64,000 nucleotides of DNA, taken from the NCBI GenBank assembly GCA_020024285.1, contig JAHHTZ010000001.1:62001-126000 (forward strand), read 5' to 3'. A program made the position numbers and the translations under genes. The notes under the pieces were generated by a model, which was not told the DNA's origin, did not search any database, and worked only from the letters and a program-made list of their open reading frames with translations. This stretch comes from Oscillospiraceae bacterium. GTDB lineage: Bacteria > Bacillota > Clostridia > Oscillospirales > Ruminococcaceae. Positions 52,171-59,769 of the stretch are shown one piece after another. Each line of letters starts with the position of its first letter. Position 1 is the stretch's first letter.

Positions 52171-53178
52171 TCAAGAGTTTGCATCTTTTTTCTTCTGCTT
52201 CACTTTGGACAGCGGTGATTTGTTGGCAGCGTTTTGAATTTGCTGATTTGATACATGCGTATAGATTTCGGTTGTACCGATATTTGTATGACCTAAGATT
52301 TCCTTTAGGACTCGAATATCCACGCCGCCATGCTGATACATCAATGTTGCGGCGGTATGGCGCAATTTATGCGGGCTATATCCACGTCCTGCAAGACCAG
52401 CCTGACGCATCGCTTCATCCACGATCTGTTCTACACGGCGTGTTGTAAGACGAGTTCCCTTGTTTGACAGAAAAAGAGCTTTCTTATTGGAACGAGAAGC
52501 ATTTTCCGGAACCTTGCGCACTTTTTTATATTCCTCGATTGCGTCCTTGCAGGACTCGTTCAAATAGACGATCCGTTCCTTATTGCCTTTGCCCAACAGC
52601 TTTAAGGTATCATCTCGAATATCTTCGAGATCGATTCCAACCAATTCGGATACACGCATCCCACAGTTTAGAAACAGCGTTAGGATGCAATAGTCTCGTT
52701 GTGCGAATTTTGATTTTACAGAGTTGAGCAGCTCCAACGATTCCTCCAAGGTTAGATATTTTGGCATCTCTTTCTTGAGGGCAGGGGATTCCAGATTTTT
52801 TACCGGATCATCCTGCAAATAGGTTGTTTTTGTTGTAATGAAGTGGTAAAAGCTGCGAATACTGCTTACTTTTCGCGCCCGCGCAGCCGATTTATTTTCA
52901 AGCTCGTCCATCACAAAGTGCAGGTATTCATAAACGTCCAGCAAATTGATACTACAGATCGTTTCTGTGGAAATATCAGCTATTTTCATCGAGTGGAACA
53001 TTTCATCGTTGTGCGGTATGATTTTGAGGATTTTAGTGGATTTTATGTAGCGCAAAAATGTTCTTAAATCGATGTAATATCCTGATACCGTCCTTGGCGA
53101 TCTGCCTCGGATCGTTTCCATATAAAATAAAAACTGCCGCAGCAATTCCGGACAATCATTCAAAATTTCAGAATTCAT
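52171..53178 (-). CDS. Tyrosine recombinase of the XerC/XerD type
   Basis: 335 residues. The catalytic set is complete: R175 (CGMRVSEL), H270 and R273 (HKLRHTAA), H297 (LGHTNIGTT) and the nucleophile Y306. An N-terminal SAM-like domain with LLRQFLFYMETIRGRSPRT binds DNA. It is about 35 residues longer than XerC/XerD of model species. A chromosome dimer resolvase is the simplest reading, since no phage or transposon genes surround it; a resolvase of another element cannot be excluded. GAGGT precedes the ATG. A large palindrome lies about 70-100 bases upstream. Confidence 0.88.
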   Translation of the reverse strand: MNSEILNDCPELLRQFLFYMETIRGRSPRTVSGYYIDLRTFLRYIKSTKILKIIPHNDEMFHSMKIADISTETICSINLLDVYEYLHFVMDELENKSAARARKVSSIRSFYHFITTKTTYLQDDPVKNLESPALKKEMPKYLTLEESLELLNSVKSKFAQRDYCILTLFLNCGMRVSELVGIDLEDIRDDTLKLLGKGNKERIVYLNESCKDAIEEYKKVRKVPENASRSNKKALFLSNKGTRLTTRRVEQIVDEAMRQAGLAGRGYSPHKLRHTAATLMYQHGGVDIRVLKEILGHTNIGTTEIYTHVSNQQIQNAANKSPLSKVKQKKKDANS

Positions 53179-53246
53179 AAATCATCAACCTCGACATTGA
53201 TTTATTTTAATTTTCCTAAAGGGAAGGAGTCTTTTTTCGAATAAAC

Positions 53247-53278
53247 TTATTTCGCTAAATATAAATTTAGCGAAATAA
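53247..53278. repeat. 14-bp inverted repeat upstream of the recombinase gene
   Basis: TTATTTCGCTAAAT (53247-53260) and ATTTAGCGAAATAA (53265-53278) are perfect inverted repeats with spacer ATAA. No T run follows on either strand at terminator distance. It may be an operator or a binding site of the recombinase. It does not match the dif consensus of Bacillus that I know. Confidence 0.8.
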
Positions 53279-53338
53279 AGGGAGGGGGCTTTTGTTGATA
53301 CCATGTAATGAGTGCGGATTTGATAAATTTCAACTCAA

Positions 53339-54091
53339 TCAACACCTTTGCTTGAGCGGTATGATTCCGCCAATATCATGCAGCGGACCACGCTGCAATG
53401 AAATCGAATCAATTTTGTGCTTTTTCAAAAATGTTTTTATTTCATTTCCATCCGGATGACAGGATAGCTCTCCGGAAAATGCCATGCGGTCCGCTGCGAT
53501 CAATCCGCAGCAGCCTCCGATAAATCCGGTATCGTATCCGGGTAGCTCGATGTAGCCGGGACGAATTTGCAGAACATCAAAGCCGTGATTTCTTCCGGCA
53601 TTCGCAATGGATGGATCAGAGGTGATCAATGCATTCCTATTTACGACGGCTGTGCTGCATTTCACATAGCCTTGTGCTACCAAAATCTGCTTCTGATAAA
53701 ATTCCCTAAATTGTAAAATTATTGACGATTGTGCTCTGCGATTGCAAAACAGAACATCCTTCAGAATTAAAAAATCGAGTGCTGCTTCCTCGGGATAGTT
53801 TGGTTTTAATGCCGGAATTGTTTTGACAGCAAAGCCTTGCTTGTTTAAGGAATTAGAGAGCTCACATTCCTGAGCTGAGATCAAGACAGTATCTCTGCTC
53901 AGAACCCCTAAATGCAGATCAGGATGGCATGAAACCGGTTTGGAAATATCATCAGAGAATGGGATCGTGAGAATATCGATATCCTGTTTCTCTAAGCTCT
54001 CGCAAATCGCTTCATACCCTTCCCCTATGGCGCACAGGCTGACAGGTGCACCTGGAATATGGGGTTCTGGCAGAAAATCGCAGTTTATCAT
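53339..54091 (-). CDS. DUF6873 family protein (predicted GME fold)
   Basis: 250 residues, cytosolic by appearance. The C-terminal part, GFIGGCCGLIAADRMAFSGE followed by LSCHPDGNEIKTFLKKHKID and GPLHDIGGIIPL, is characteristic of a Clostridia family annotated as DUF6873, related to guanidino-group-modifying (GME) folds by prediction. Function is not established. I chose the ATG at 54091, six bases after AGGTG; a GTG at 54100 overlaps that ribosome site. It follows the permease gene at 54115 on the same strand with a 23-base gap. Confidence 0.75.
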   Translation of the reverse strand: MINCDFLPEPHIPGAPVSLCAIGEGYEAICESLEKQDIDILTIPFSDDISKPVSCHPDLHLGVLSRDTVLISAQECELSNSLNKQGFAVKTIPALKPNYPEEAALDFLILKDVLFCNRRAQSSIILQFREFYQKQILVAQGYVKCSTAVVNRNALITSDPSIANAGRNHGFDVLQIRPGYIELPGYDTGFIGGCCGLIAADRMAFSGELSCHPDGNEIKTFLKKHKIDSISLQRGPLHDIGGIIPLKQRC

Positions 54092-54114
54092 TGATGTCAC
54101 CTATTTTCTGATTT

Positions 54115-55320
54115 TTAGTTGCTGGAAAGTGTGTCTTTTGGATCGAGCTTGCTCGCCTTCCATGCCGGCCACAGACCGAAAAGCGACCCGATCATTGAGC
54201 CAAGCAGGACACAGATCAGAGCAATTTCGAAATGGAAGAAAACCGGGATTCCGATTTGATTGATTGAAAAAAGGGATATTGCGCTGAACAGCATCCCAAT
54301 CAGGCTGCCTAATGATGATATGATGAAGCCCTGCATCCAAAATTCGAGTAAAATTGCACTGCGCTGTACGCCGAGGGACTTCTTGATGCCGATTTCTCGC
54401 GTTTGTTCCTTTACAATCAGCGTCATGATCGCCGTCATTCCAACTCCGGCAACAAAAAAGGAAATGGAAGCGATGCCTCCAATGATCTTTGTTACGATAG
54501 ACAGAATCCTTGCAAAGGATTGCTGGTGTGCTGCAAGATTTTGAACCGAAAAATGGGATACCGGATGCATTTCATTCAGCATCGATTCTATTTTTTCGCC
54601 TTCCGCTTCTGCATCGATGGTCTTGTCGAGTGATAGCGCAACCTGCTCTGTTGTGTCTTTTCCCTGCTGCTCCAACATGGTGGTATAGGGTATATAAACA
54701 AAATTCGGAACAACCTGAGAAAAGCTGTTTTGGAACAGCGCGCCTCCCGACTCCACAACGCCTACAACCGTATATGCCTGTTTTTTCCCGTTTATCAGGA
54801 TTTCTGCTGTTTTTCCGACAATATTGTTTCGCTTGTAAAAGTTTTGTGCTGTTTTTACATCAACGATGCACACATTGCGACTGCGAAATACATCATCCTT
54901 TGTTAGCTGACGCCCATAGAGCAATTTCATGGAAACGGTATCCGGGGCATCGTCATTGACCCCCCAAACCATCGTTTTGGCTGTGCGATGACGGAGAAAA
55001 ATCGGTGTGTAGAGCGGTTCGATCGGGGTGATGGAAGATACATGTTCCTGCTTTTGAAGGAGCGATATATCGTTGTGTGTCATTCCATCCTTCCCTTTTG
55101 GCGCGGAAATCAGGAGATTTCCAAAGCCCATCGCATTCATTTCCTGATGAAGCAGTTCTTCCCCGGCAATCCCGGCATGAATGGTCAGGATCACTGCTGC
55201 AACACCAATCGCTATTGATGCTGCTGTAATGATAATTTGAAAAGGACGCCGAATGAGTGTGCGGGCTCCGTTCCAAACGGCAGCCTTCAGATAAGTGAAA
55301 ACGGAATTGCTGTTATCCAT
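54115..55320 (-). CDS. MacB/FtsX-family ABC transporter permease
   Basis: 401 residues: N-terminal membrane helix (about residues 28-50, IIITAASIAIGVAAVILTI), an extracytoplasmic MacB-PCD-like domain, and three C-terminal helices with the FtsX motif TREIGIKKSLGVQRSAILL. Such permeases work with an ATPase and an adaptor in mechanotransmission or export of peptides and drugs. The adaptor is encoded just upstream with an eight-base overlap, but no ATPase is found in the window. Confidence 0.88.
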   Translation of the reverse strand: MDNSNSVFTYLKAAVWNGARTLIRRPFQIIITAASIAIGVAAVILTIHAGIAGEELLHQEMNAMGFGNLLISAPKGKDGMTHNDISLLQKQEHVSSITPIEPLYTPIFLRHRTAKTMVWGVNDDAPDTVSMKLLYGRQLTKDDVFRSRNVCIVDVKTAQNFYKRNNIVGKTAEILINGKKQAYTVVGVVESGGALFQNSFSQVVPNFVYIPYTTMLEQQGKDTTEQVALSLDKTIDAEAEGEKIESMLNEMHPVSHFSVQNLAAHQQSFARILSIVTKIIGGIASISFFVAGVGMTAIMTLIVKEQTREIGIKKSLGVQRSAILLEFWMQGFIISSLGSLIGMLFSAISLFSINQIGIPVFFHFEIALICVLLGSMIGSLFGLWPAWKASKLDPKDTLSSN

Positions 55321-56326
55321 GGTATTCTCCCTTCAGCATGATCCGCTCGCCTTCGTGCAGCTTTTCCTCTGAAACAAGGAGCGTTTCCGTTCCGTCTAAG
55401 CCATCTTCAACCTCGACTCCATCGGGTAATTCTTTTTTCACTGTAATATTTCTTCGAGCTGCTCTTCCATCAACATACAGATAAACGTATTCCTGATTGG
55501 CTTTGTCCTGATGCACTGCCTCATATGGAATGATGTTTGCCCATCGCGGTTCTTCTAACTGAATCATGCCTTCGACGGTAAAACCATTCTTCAAGCGTGA
55601 AGTATTTTCGAGCAGACCAACGAGGATATCAACCTCCCGCCCTCCTGTCATTTCTCTTTGTTTTGCGCTCTCCCCAATCTCCCGAATCGTTCCGTTCAAG
55701 ACATTGGGGAAGGAATTGGATGTTATAACAACAGGATCTCCGATAGAAACATGCTGTGCTGCTGTTTCAGGAAGGAACAGACGGACGGATTTTGTGTTTG
55801 GGATCTCCATGCGAACAGCCGGTTTTCTGCAATCGAGTGCAGTACCACTTTTTAAATTGACTTCCGTGACGATTCCATCAACAGGTGCATAGACTTTTGA
55901 ATCTGCTTGAACGGCTGACTGTTTTGCATGGGCTGGCGCATCGTGATTTGCGAAGGATGGCAGGATGTCCTCAGGGAGCACACCATATTCTGCCGCTGCC
56001 ATCAGCACCTTATCATCAAGAACAGAAGCTCCGTCTTCCGCTGCATGATCAAGCCATTGATCCACAGATGCCAAAACAGTGCCTTTCTTCACCTGATTTC
56101 CGACAGACACAAAAACATTTTTCGCAACGGCAGCACTGGGAAGATAAACCTCATACTCTTCCCCCGGACACACTTCTCCATATGCACGCACTCTTTCTGC
56201 AATCTGCTTTGTATCAACAAATGTAAATTCTGCCTGCACTGTGTTGTTTATGATAGCTTGTGGAAGCAGCCCTATAGACAGAATCAGCAATGGTGCATTG
56301 ATCAATAGAAGCACACGTTTTAACAT
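55313..56326 (-). CDS. HlyD/RND-type adaptor protein of the ABC system
   Basis: 337 residues. An N-terminal membrane anchor (MLKRVLLLINAPLLILSIGL) leads to the lipoyl-like half AAVAKNVFVSVGNQVKKGTV, a hairpin region, the second half VYAPVDGIVTEVNLKSG, and beta-barrel and membrane-proximal domains. It should link the MacB-like permease to the outside. I chose the ATG at 56326, four bases after GAAGGAGAG; the ATG at 56350 has a poorer site. Confidence 0.85.
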   Translation of the reverse strand: MLKRVLLLINAPLLILSIGLLPQAIINNTVQAEFTFVDTKQIAERVRAYGEVCPGEEYEVYLPSAAVAKNVFVSVGNQVKKGTVLASVDQWLDHAAEDGASVLDDKVLMAAAEYGVLPEDILPSFANHDAPAHAKQSAVQADSKVYAPVDGIVTEVNLKSGTALDCRKPAVRMEIPNTKSVRLFLPETAAQHVSIGDPVVITSNSFPNVLNGTIREIGESAKQREMTGGREVDILVGLLENTSRLKNGFTVEGMIQLEEPRWANIIPYEAVHQDKANQEYVYLYVDGRAARRNITVKKELPDGVEVEDGLDGTETLLVSEEKLHEGERIMLKGEYHG

Positions 56327-56484
56327 CGCACTCTCTCCTTCCGTTTTCATGCTTATTATTCCTGTCAGGATACATGATTATTCTTTCCTTTGTTTCCTTA
56401 ACAGAGAAAAAGAACATGTATATCCCGATACCATTTCTGGAATAATACAGAAGAAAGCACTTTATTGTGAAAGGAAATGGTTTT

Positions 56485-56691
56485 ATGAACATGCTGCCCT
56501 GCGCCCAATTATGCCGCCATCAAAAGGATGGATATTGCCAGCTCAAAGGTACTCCGCAAATCCAGCATCTATCTTGTGCTTGTCCTTATTTTGTGTCGGT
56601 AAAAGATGCAGTTCCTTTACCCCAAAACAGATTGAATGGCTTGCGTGAGACTGCTGACTCCGATCAGGTGGATCTTAGGTTCAAAATTTAA
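56485..56691 (+). CDS. Small Cys-rich protein
   Basis: 68 residues with AAAGGA upstream of the ATG at 56485. The pattern C-x3-C-x-HQKDGYC-x-LKG and later CACPYF resembles a group of small Clostridia proteins with the layout C..C.....G.C.L........C.YF, sometimes labelled hydroxymyristoyl-ACP dehydratase without good reason. The cysteines suggest metal binding. Its last 75 bases overlap the 3' end of radA in antisense, and that part of the protein is not conserved-looking. It is divergent from the adaptor gene. Confidence 0.6.
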   Translation: MNMLPCAQLCRHQKDGYCQLKGTPQIQHLSCACPYFVSVKDAVPLPQNRLNGLRETADSDQVDLRFKI

Positions 56692-57981
56692 GGAGGACAA
56701 ACATTGTTTGGGCAACAAGCAGTGCTTGAAGCCAAGGCGTTCTGCCTCCTTGATTCGAGCAGCTGCACGGTTGGTTGCTCGAATTTCTCCTGCCAAACCG
56801 ATTTCCCCAAACACGACAATATCATCTGAAATCGGTCGATCCAGAAGGTTGGAGGTCAGCGACAGGGCGATTGCAAGGTCGGCTGCCGGTTCATCCAGAC
56901 GCAAACCTCCCACTACATTGATGTAGGCATCAAGGTTTCCGAAGAAATAGCCGCACCGTTTTTCCAATACAGCAATGATCAGCGCGGCACGGTTGTAATC
57001 GAAGCCGGTCGCAGTACGCCGCGGAGCGGAAAATCCCGTTTTGCTGACGAGTGCCTGAACCTCTGCCAATATCGGACGAGAGCCTTCCATCACACAGGAA
57101 ACGCAGGTCCCGGATACATTTTGCGGTCTTCCCTCCAACAATGCCATGGAAGGATTTTTCACCTCGACAAGCCCGCCTTCCTGCATTTCGAAAACGCCGA
57201 TCTCGTTTGTAGAGCCGTAACGGTTTTTGATTGCTCTCAAAATGCGGTAGCTGAGATTTCGTTCTCCTTCAAAGTACAAAACAGCATCCACCATATGCTC
57301 CATAACCTTTGGACCGGCGATATTTCCGTCTTTGTTGACATGACCGACAATGAAAATCGGGATCTCCATCGTTTTGGCTGCATTGATCAAAAGCTGTGTG
57401 CATTCCCGAACCTGTGTAACACTGCCCGGAGAGGAATTGATTGCAGAGTGATTCATGGTTTGAATCGAGTCGATCATCACAATATTGGGCTTGAGCTGGT
57501 GAATCGCTTCAATCACCGATTCGATGTTGGTTGTTGCGCCAAGATGGAGATTCTCCGTCAAAACTCCCAAGCGTGTTGCCCGCAGCTTGATCTGGCGCAG
57601 GCTTTCCTCTCCTGAAATATATAATATGGACGCATTGTCCGAAATACTTTGGCAGATTTGAAGCAGAAGCGTTGATTTTCCGATACCGGGATCACCGCTC
57701 AAAAGGATCACCGAGCCGGGAACAATTCCTCCTCCCAGTACGCGGTTGAGCTCCGACATCCCCGTCGTATATCTATTTTCTTCGGATGAATCGATTTCCT
57801 TGAGTGTACGGATCGCAGTGACGGATGCTGCTGCAGACGAAGGCGAAGCTCCCTTTGCAGCAGGAATCTCCACGTTCTCCTCTAACGTATTCCAGCTGTT
57901 GCATTCGGGACACTTCCCCATCCATCGAGGCTGGATGCTCCCGCACTCTGTGCAGACATAATATGTTTTTGTCTTTGCCAC
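56617..57981 (-). CDS. radA: DNA repair protein RadA
   Basis: 454 residues. An N-terminal zinc finger (C10, C13, C24, C27), a RecA-type ATPase core with Walker A GDPGIGKST at residues 96-104, the RadA-specific KNRYGSTNEIG motif, and a C-terminal Lon-like domain with GGLRLDEPAADLAIALSL. It is a branch-migration helicase in recombination. The start is GTG at 57981, six bases after AGGGGAGAG. A -10 TATAAT lies on the minus strand at 58044-58049. Confidence 0.95.
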   Translation of the reverse strand: MAKTKTYYVCTECGSIQPRWMGKCPECNSWNTLEENVEIPAAKGASPSSAAASVTAIRTLKEIDSSEENRYTTGMSELNRVLGGGIVPGSVILLSGDPGIGKSTLLLQICQSISDNASILYISGEESLRQIKLRATRLGVLTENLHLGATTNIESVIEAIHQLKPNIVMIDSIQTMNHSAINSSPGSVTQVRECTQLLINAAKTMEIPIFIVGHVNKDGNIAGPKVMEHMVDAVLYFEGERNLSYRILRAIKNRYGSTNEIGVFEMQEGGLVEVKNPSMALLEGRPQNVSGTCVSCVMEGSRPILAEVQALVSKTGFSAPRRTATGFDYNRAALIIAVLEKRCGYFFGNLDAYINVVGGLRLDEPAADLAIALSLTSNLLDRPISDDIVVFGEIGLAGEIRATNRAAARIKEAERLGFKHCLLPKQCLSSLNFEPKIHLIGVSSLTQAIQSVLG

Positions 57982-58109
57982 TGATTTCTCTCCCCTTCCC
58001 TAAATAATCGTTGTGTATCCTTTTCGAAAAAGGCGTCACTCACATTATACCATGAAGATGAGGATAGAAAAAGACGATGATATGAAAAAGGGAATTTACA
58101 GAATATAAA

Positions 58110-58155
58110 AACAGACAGTATCCCAATCGAGTCTGGATGCTGTCTGTTTCTGCTT
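58110..58155 (-). terminator. Possible terminator downstream of yedF
   Basis: AAACAGACAG and CTGTCTGTTT form a 10-bp stem with a long loop, located between yedF and radA, with T's on both sides. Confidence 0.55.
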
Positions 58156-58180
58156 TGCAGATCGTCTGCCATTCGCCTTT

Positions 58181-58768
58181 TTATAAAGTAATGACCTTAT
58201 CCGCAAGAAGCATTCTTTCGCTGATATCATACATGTTGCTTACCGAGCCTGTCATCAGCTTGTCTGTGAGATCATAGAATTTCAGGCAGGTTCCGCAAAC
58301 AAGAACTTCTGTTCCCTTTTCCTGCAGGGTTTTCAAATGTTCTGCTACCTGCTCATTTTCGGATGGAAGGCGAACCCCTTCGTTCATGAAAAGAATATAG
58401 CGCGGCGGCTCATTCGATTCTGTCAAAGTGTAGAAGAACATTGTCATCAGAGATGGACCCAAATCCCCTTCCGAGGTACCGATCGAATCTTTGTTGACAA
58501 ACAGTGCCCAGTTATTTGGCTGCTTGTGATTGGACTGCTCTGCCTGCGAAACCGCTTTCCCTGTTCCGTTAAAGGTTACATGATAACCGCCTTCCACCTC
58601 ACTTGTTGCAGTGGTGTAGTTCTGGCTTTGAGCGAGCTTTTCAAGATTTTTGACCGCGATGTCGTTATCTACTGCTACAACAAAGGTCCCTTTTCCTGCG
58701 TCGATTTCTTTTTTTGCCAAAATTACAGGCTTTGGGCAGGCAAGTCCCATTGCATTTACCAATTCCAT
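58181..58768 (-). CDS. yedF: YedF-type sulfurtransferase-like protein
   Basis: 195 residues. An N-terminal TusA/SirA domain has the diagnostic MGLACPKPV with C11, and a C-terminal DsrE-like domain has VLVCGTCLKFYDL. The fusion is known as a selenium-metabolism-associated YedF protein, usually found near selD and selenocysteine genes. None of those is in this window, so the link to selenium is not supported here. GGAG precedes the ATG by nine bases. Confidence 0.88.
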   Translation of the reverse strand: MELVNAMGLACPKPVILAKKEIDAGKGTFVVAVDNDIAVKNLEKLAQSQNYTTATSEVEGGYHVTFNGTGKAVSQAEQSNHKQPNNWALFVNKDSIGTSEGDLGPSLMTMFFYTLTESNEPPRYILFMNEGVRLPSENEQVAEHLKTLQEKGTEVLVCGTCLKFYDLTDKLMTGSVSNMYDISERMLLADKVITL

Positions 58769-58803
58769 ATCGTTTTGCTCCTTTTTCGTGTTTCTTTCTT
58801 TTT

Positions 58804-58832
58804 ATTATACCTTATTGCACAATCCATTTCAA
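58804..58832 (-). promoter_or_regulatory. Promoter of yedF
   Basis: On the minus strand TTGAAA (58832-58827), 17 bases, TATAAT (58809-58804). Confidence 0.8.
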
Positions 58833-58974
58833 TCATTTTGTATATTACAGCTATAAATTTCATCTATAGATTTCGCTCATCTATTTATTTTGTCAATTTT
58901 AATTTTGGGTGCAGTAAATTGCAGCTTTGGTGACACTATTCAATCGTAACAGATCTGCAGCGTATGGAATGTTC

Positions 58975-58983
58975 TGTTATTAT
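58975..58983 (+). promoter_or_regulatory. Extended -10 promoter of the second DUF4358 gene
   Basis: TG-T-TATTAT at 58975-58983, with no clear -35. The start codon follows 35 bases later. Confidence 0.45.
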
Positions 58984-59017
58984 GATTGAATGAAATTAAA
59001 GATTGGTGGTAAAAATT

Positions 59018-59623
59018 ATGAAAAAAAGATTGTTGACTCTCTTGCTGGTTGCAGCACTGACAATGAGCATGTTTGCAGGATGCGGCAAAAAAGAAGAATC
59101 CAAAGACCCTGTTGAAAATAATACTGCAACAGAAGAAAACAAGGTTGATGATGCAGCACAGGATGGGGACAAAGAAGAAAAACAGGAACCAACCCTCGAT
59201 GAGATCGTAGCTGCTGTAAAAGAAGCATACGGCGAAGACTACATCCCTTCCATGGAAATCCCTTCGGAACAGCTTTCTGATGTTTTTGGGATCAATATGG
59301 ACGATGTAGATTCCTTCTATGCAGAAGGACCGATGATCAGTGCACATGTTGACACCTTTATTGCACTGAAGGCAAAAGAAGGCAAAGTGGATAGTCTGGT
59401 AGAGTCATTAAATACCTACCGTCAGAATCAGATCAACTCTGCATACTCCTATCCAATGAATATTCTGCGTTTGCAGGGCTCTAAGGTAATGAAAAACGGC
59501 GACTATGCGTTCTTTGTTCTCCTTGGTGCCTTCCCAGATGAGGAAATGTCCGAGGAAGATCAGGTAAAATTCACAGAGGAACAGGTTCAGATCGGCGTAG
59601 ATGCAATCAACGCTTTGTTCTAA
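59018..59623 (+). CDS. DUF4358 domain lipoprotein (paralogue)
   Basis: 201 residues. Signal peptide MKKRLLTLLLVAALTMSM with lipobox FAGC, an acidic linker, then a DUF4358 domain: FGINMDDVDSFYAEGPMISA and YAFFVLLGAFPDEE. It shares order and key blocks with the lipoprotein at 25644 (FGIN-DD/E-...Y, AFFV/VFFI near the end). Here it is a single-gene unit with its own promoter and terminator, next to the beta-galactosidase gene. Function is unknown. Confidence 0.85.
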   Translation: MKKRLLTLLLVAALTMSMFAGCGKKEESKDPVENNTATEENKVDDAAQDGDKEEKQEPTLDEIVAAVKEAYGEDYIPSMEIPSEQLSDVFGINMDDVDSFYAEGPMISAHVDTFIALKAKEGKVDSLVESLNTYRQNQINSAYSYPMNILRLQGSKVMKNGDYAFFVLLGAFPDEEMSEEDQVKFTEEQVQIGVDAINALF

Positions 59624-59638
59624 TCCCGAAGTCGAAGC

Positions 59639-59682
59639 AAAAGGCTTTACAGGATTAATACGATCCTGTAAAGCCTTTTTTA
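59639..59682 (+). terminator. Terminator after the second DUF4358 gene
   Basis: AAAAGGCTTTACAGGAT (59639-59655) and ATCCTGTAAAGCCTTTT (59663-59679) form a 17-bp stem with T's. Confidence 0.95.
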
Positions 59683-59705
59683 TCTCCAAAAAGTGCTTGA
59701 TGCCA

Positions 59706-59735
59706 TTTACAGCTCCTTGATTGTTATGGTATATT
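59706..59735 (+). promoter_or_regulatory. Promoter of lacZ
   Basis: TTTACA at 59706-59711, 18 bases, TATATT at 59730-59735. No clear operator or catabolite (cre) site is visible around it. Confidence 0.65.
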
Positions 59736-59769
59736 AAATGGTAAGATTATGAGTTTTGGAGGCTATTAT

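Noticed and set aside
53294..53460. Plus-strand ORF beginning TTG with zinc-finger-like PCNECGFDKFQLNQH
   Set aside because: It overlaps the 3' end of the DUF6873 gene in antisense, and the rest of the frame is featureless.
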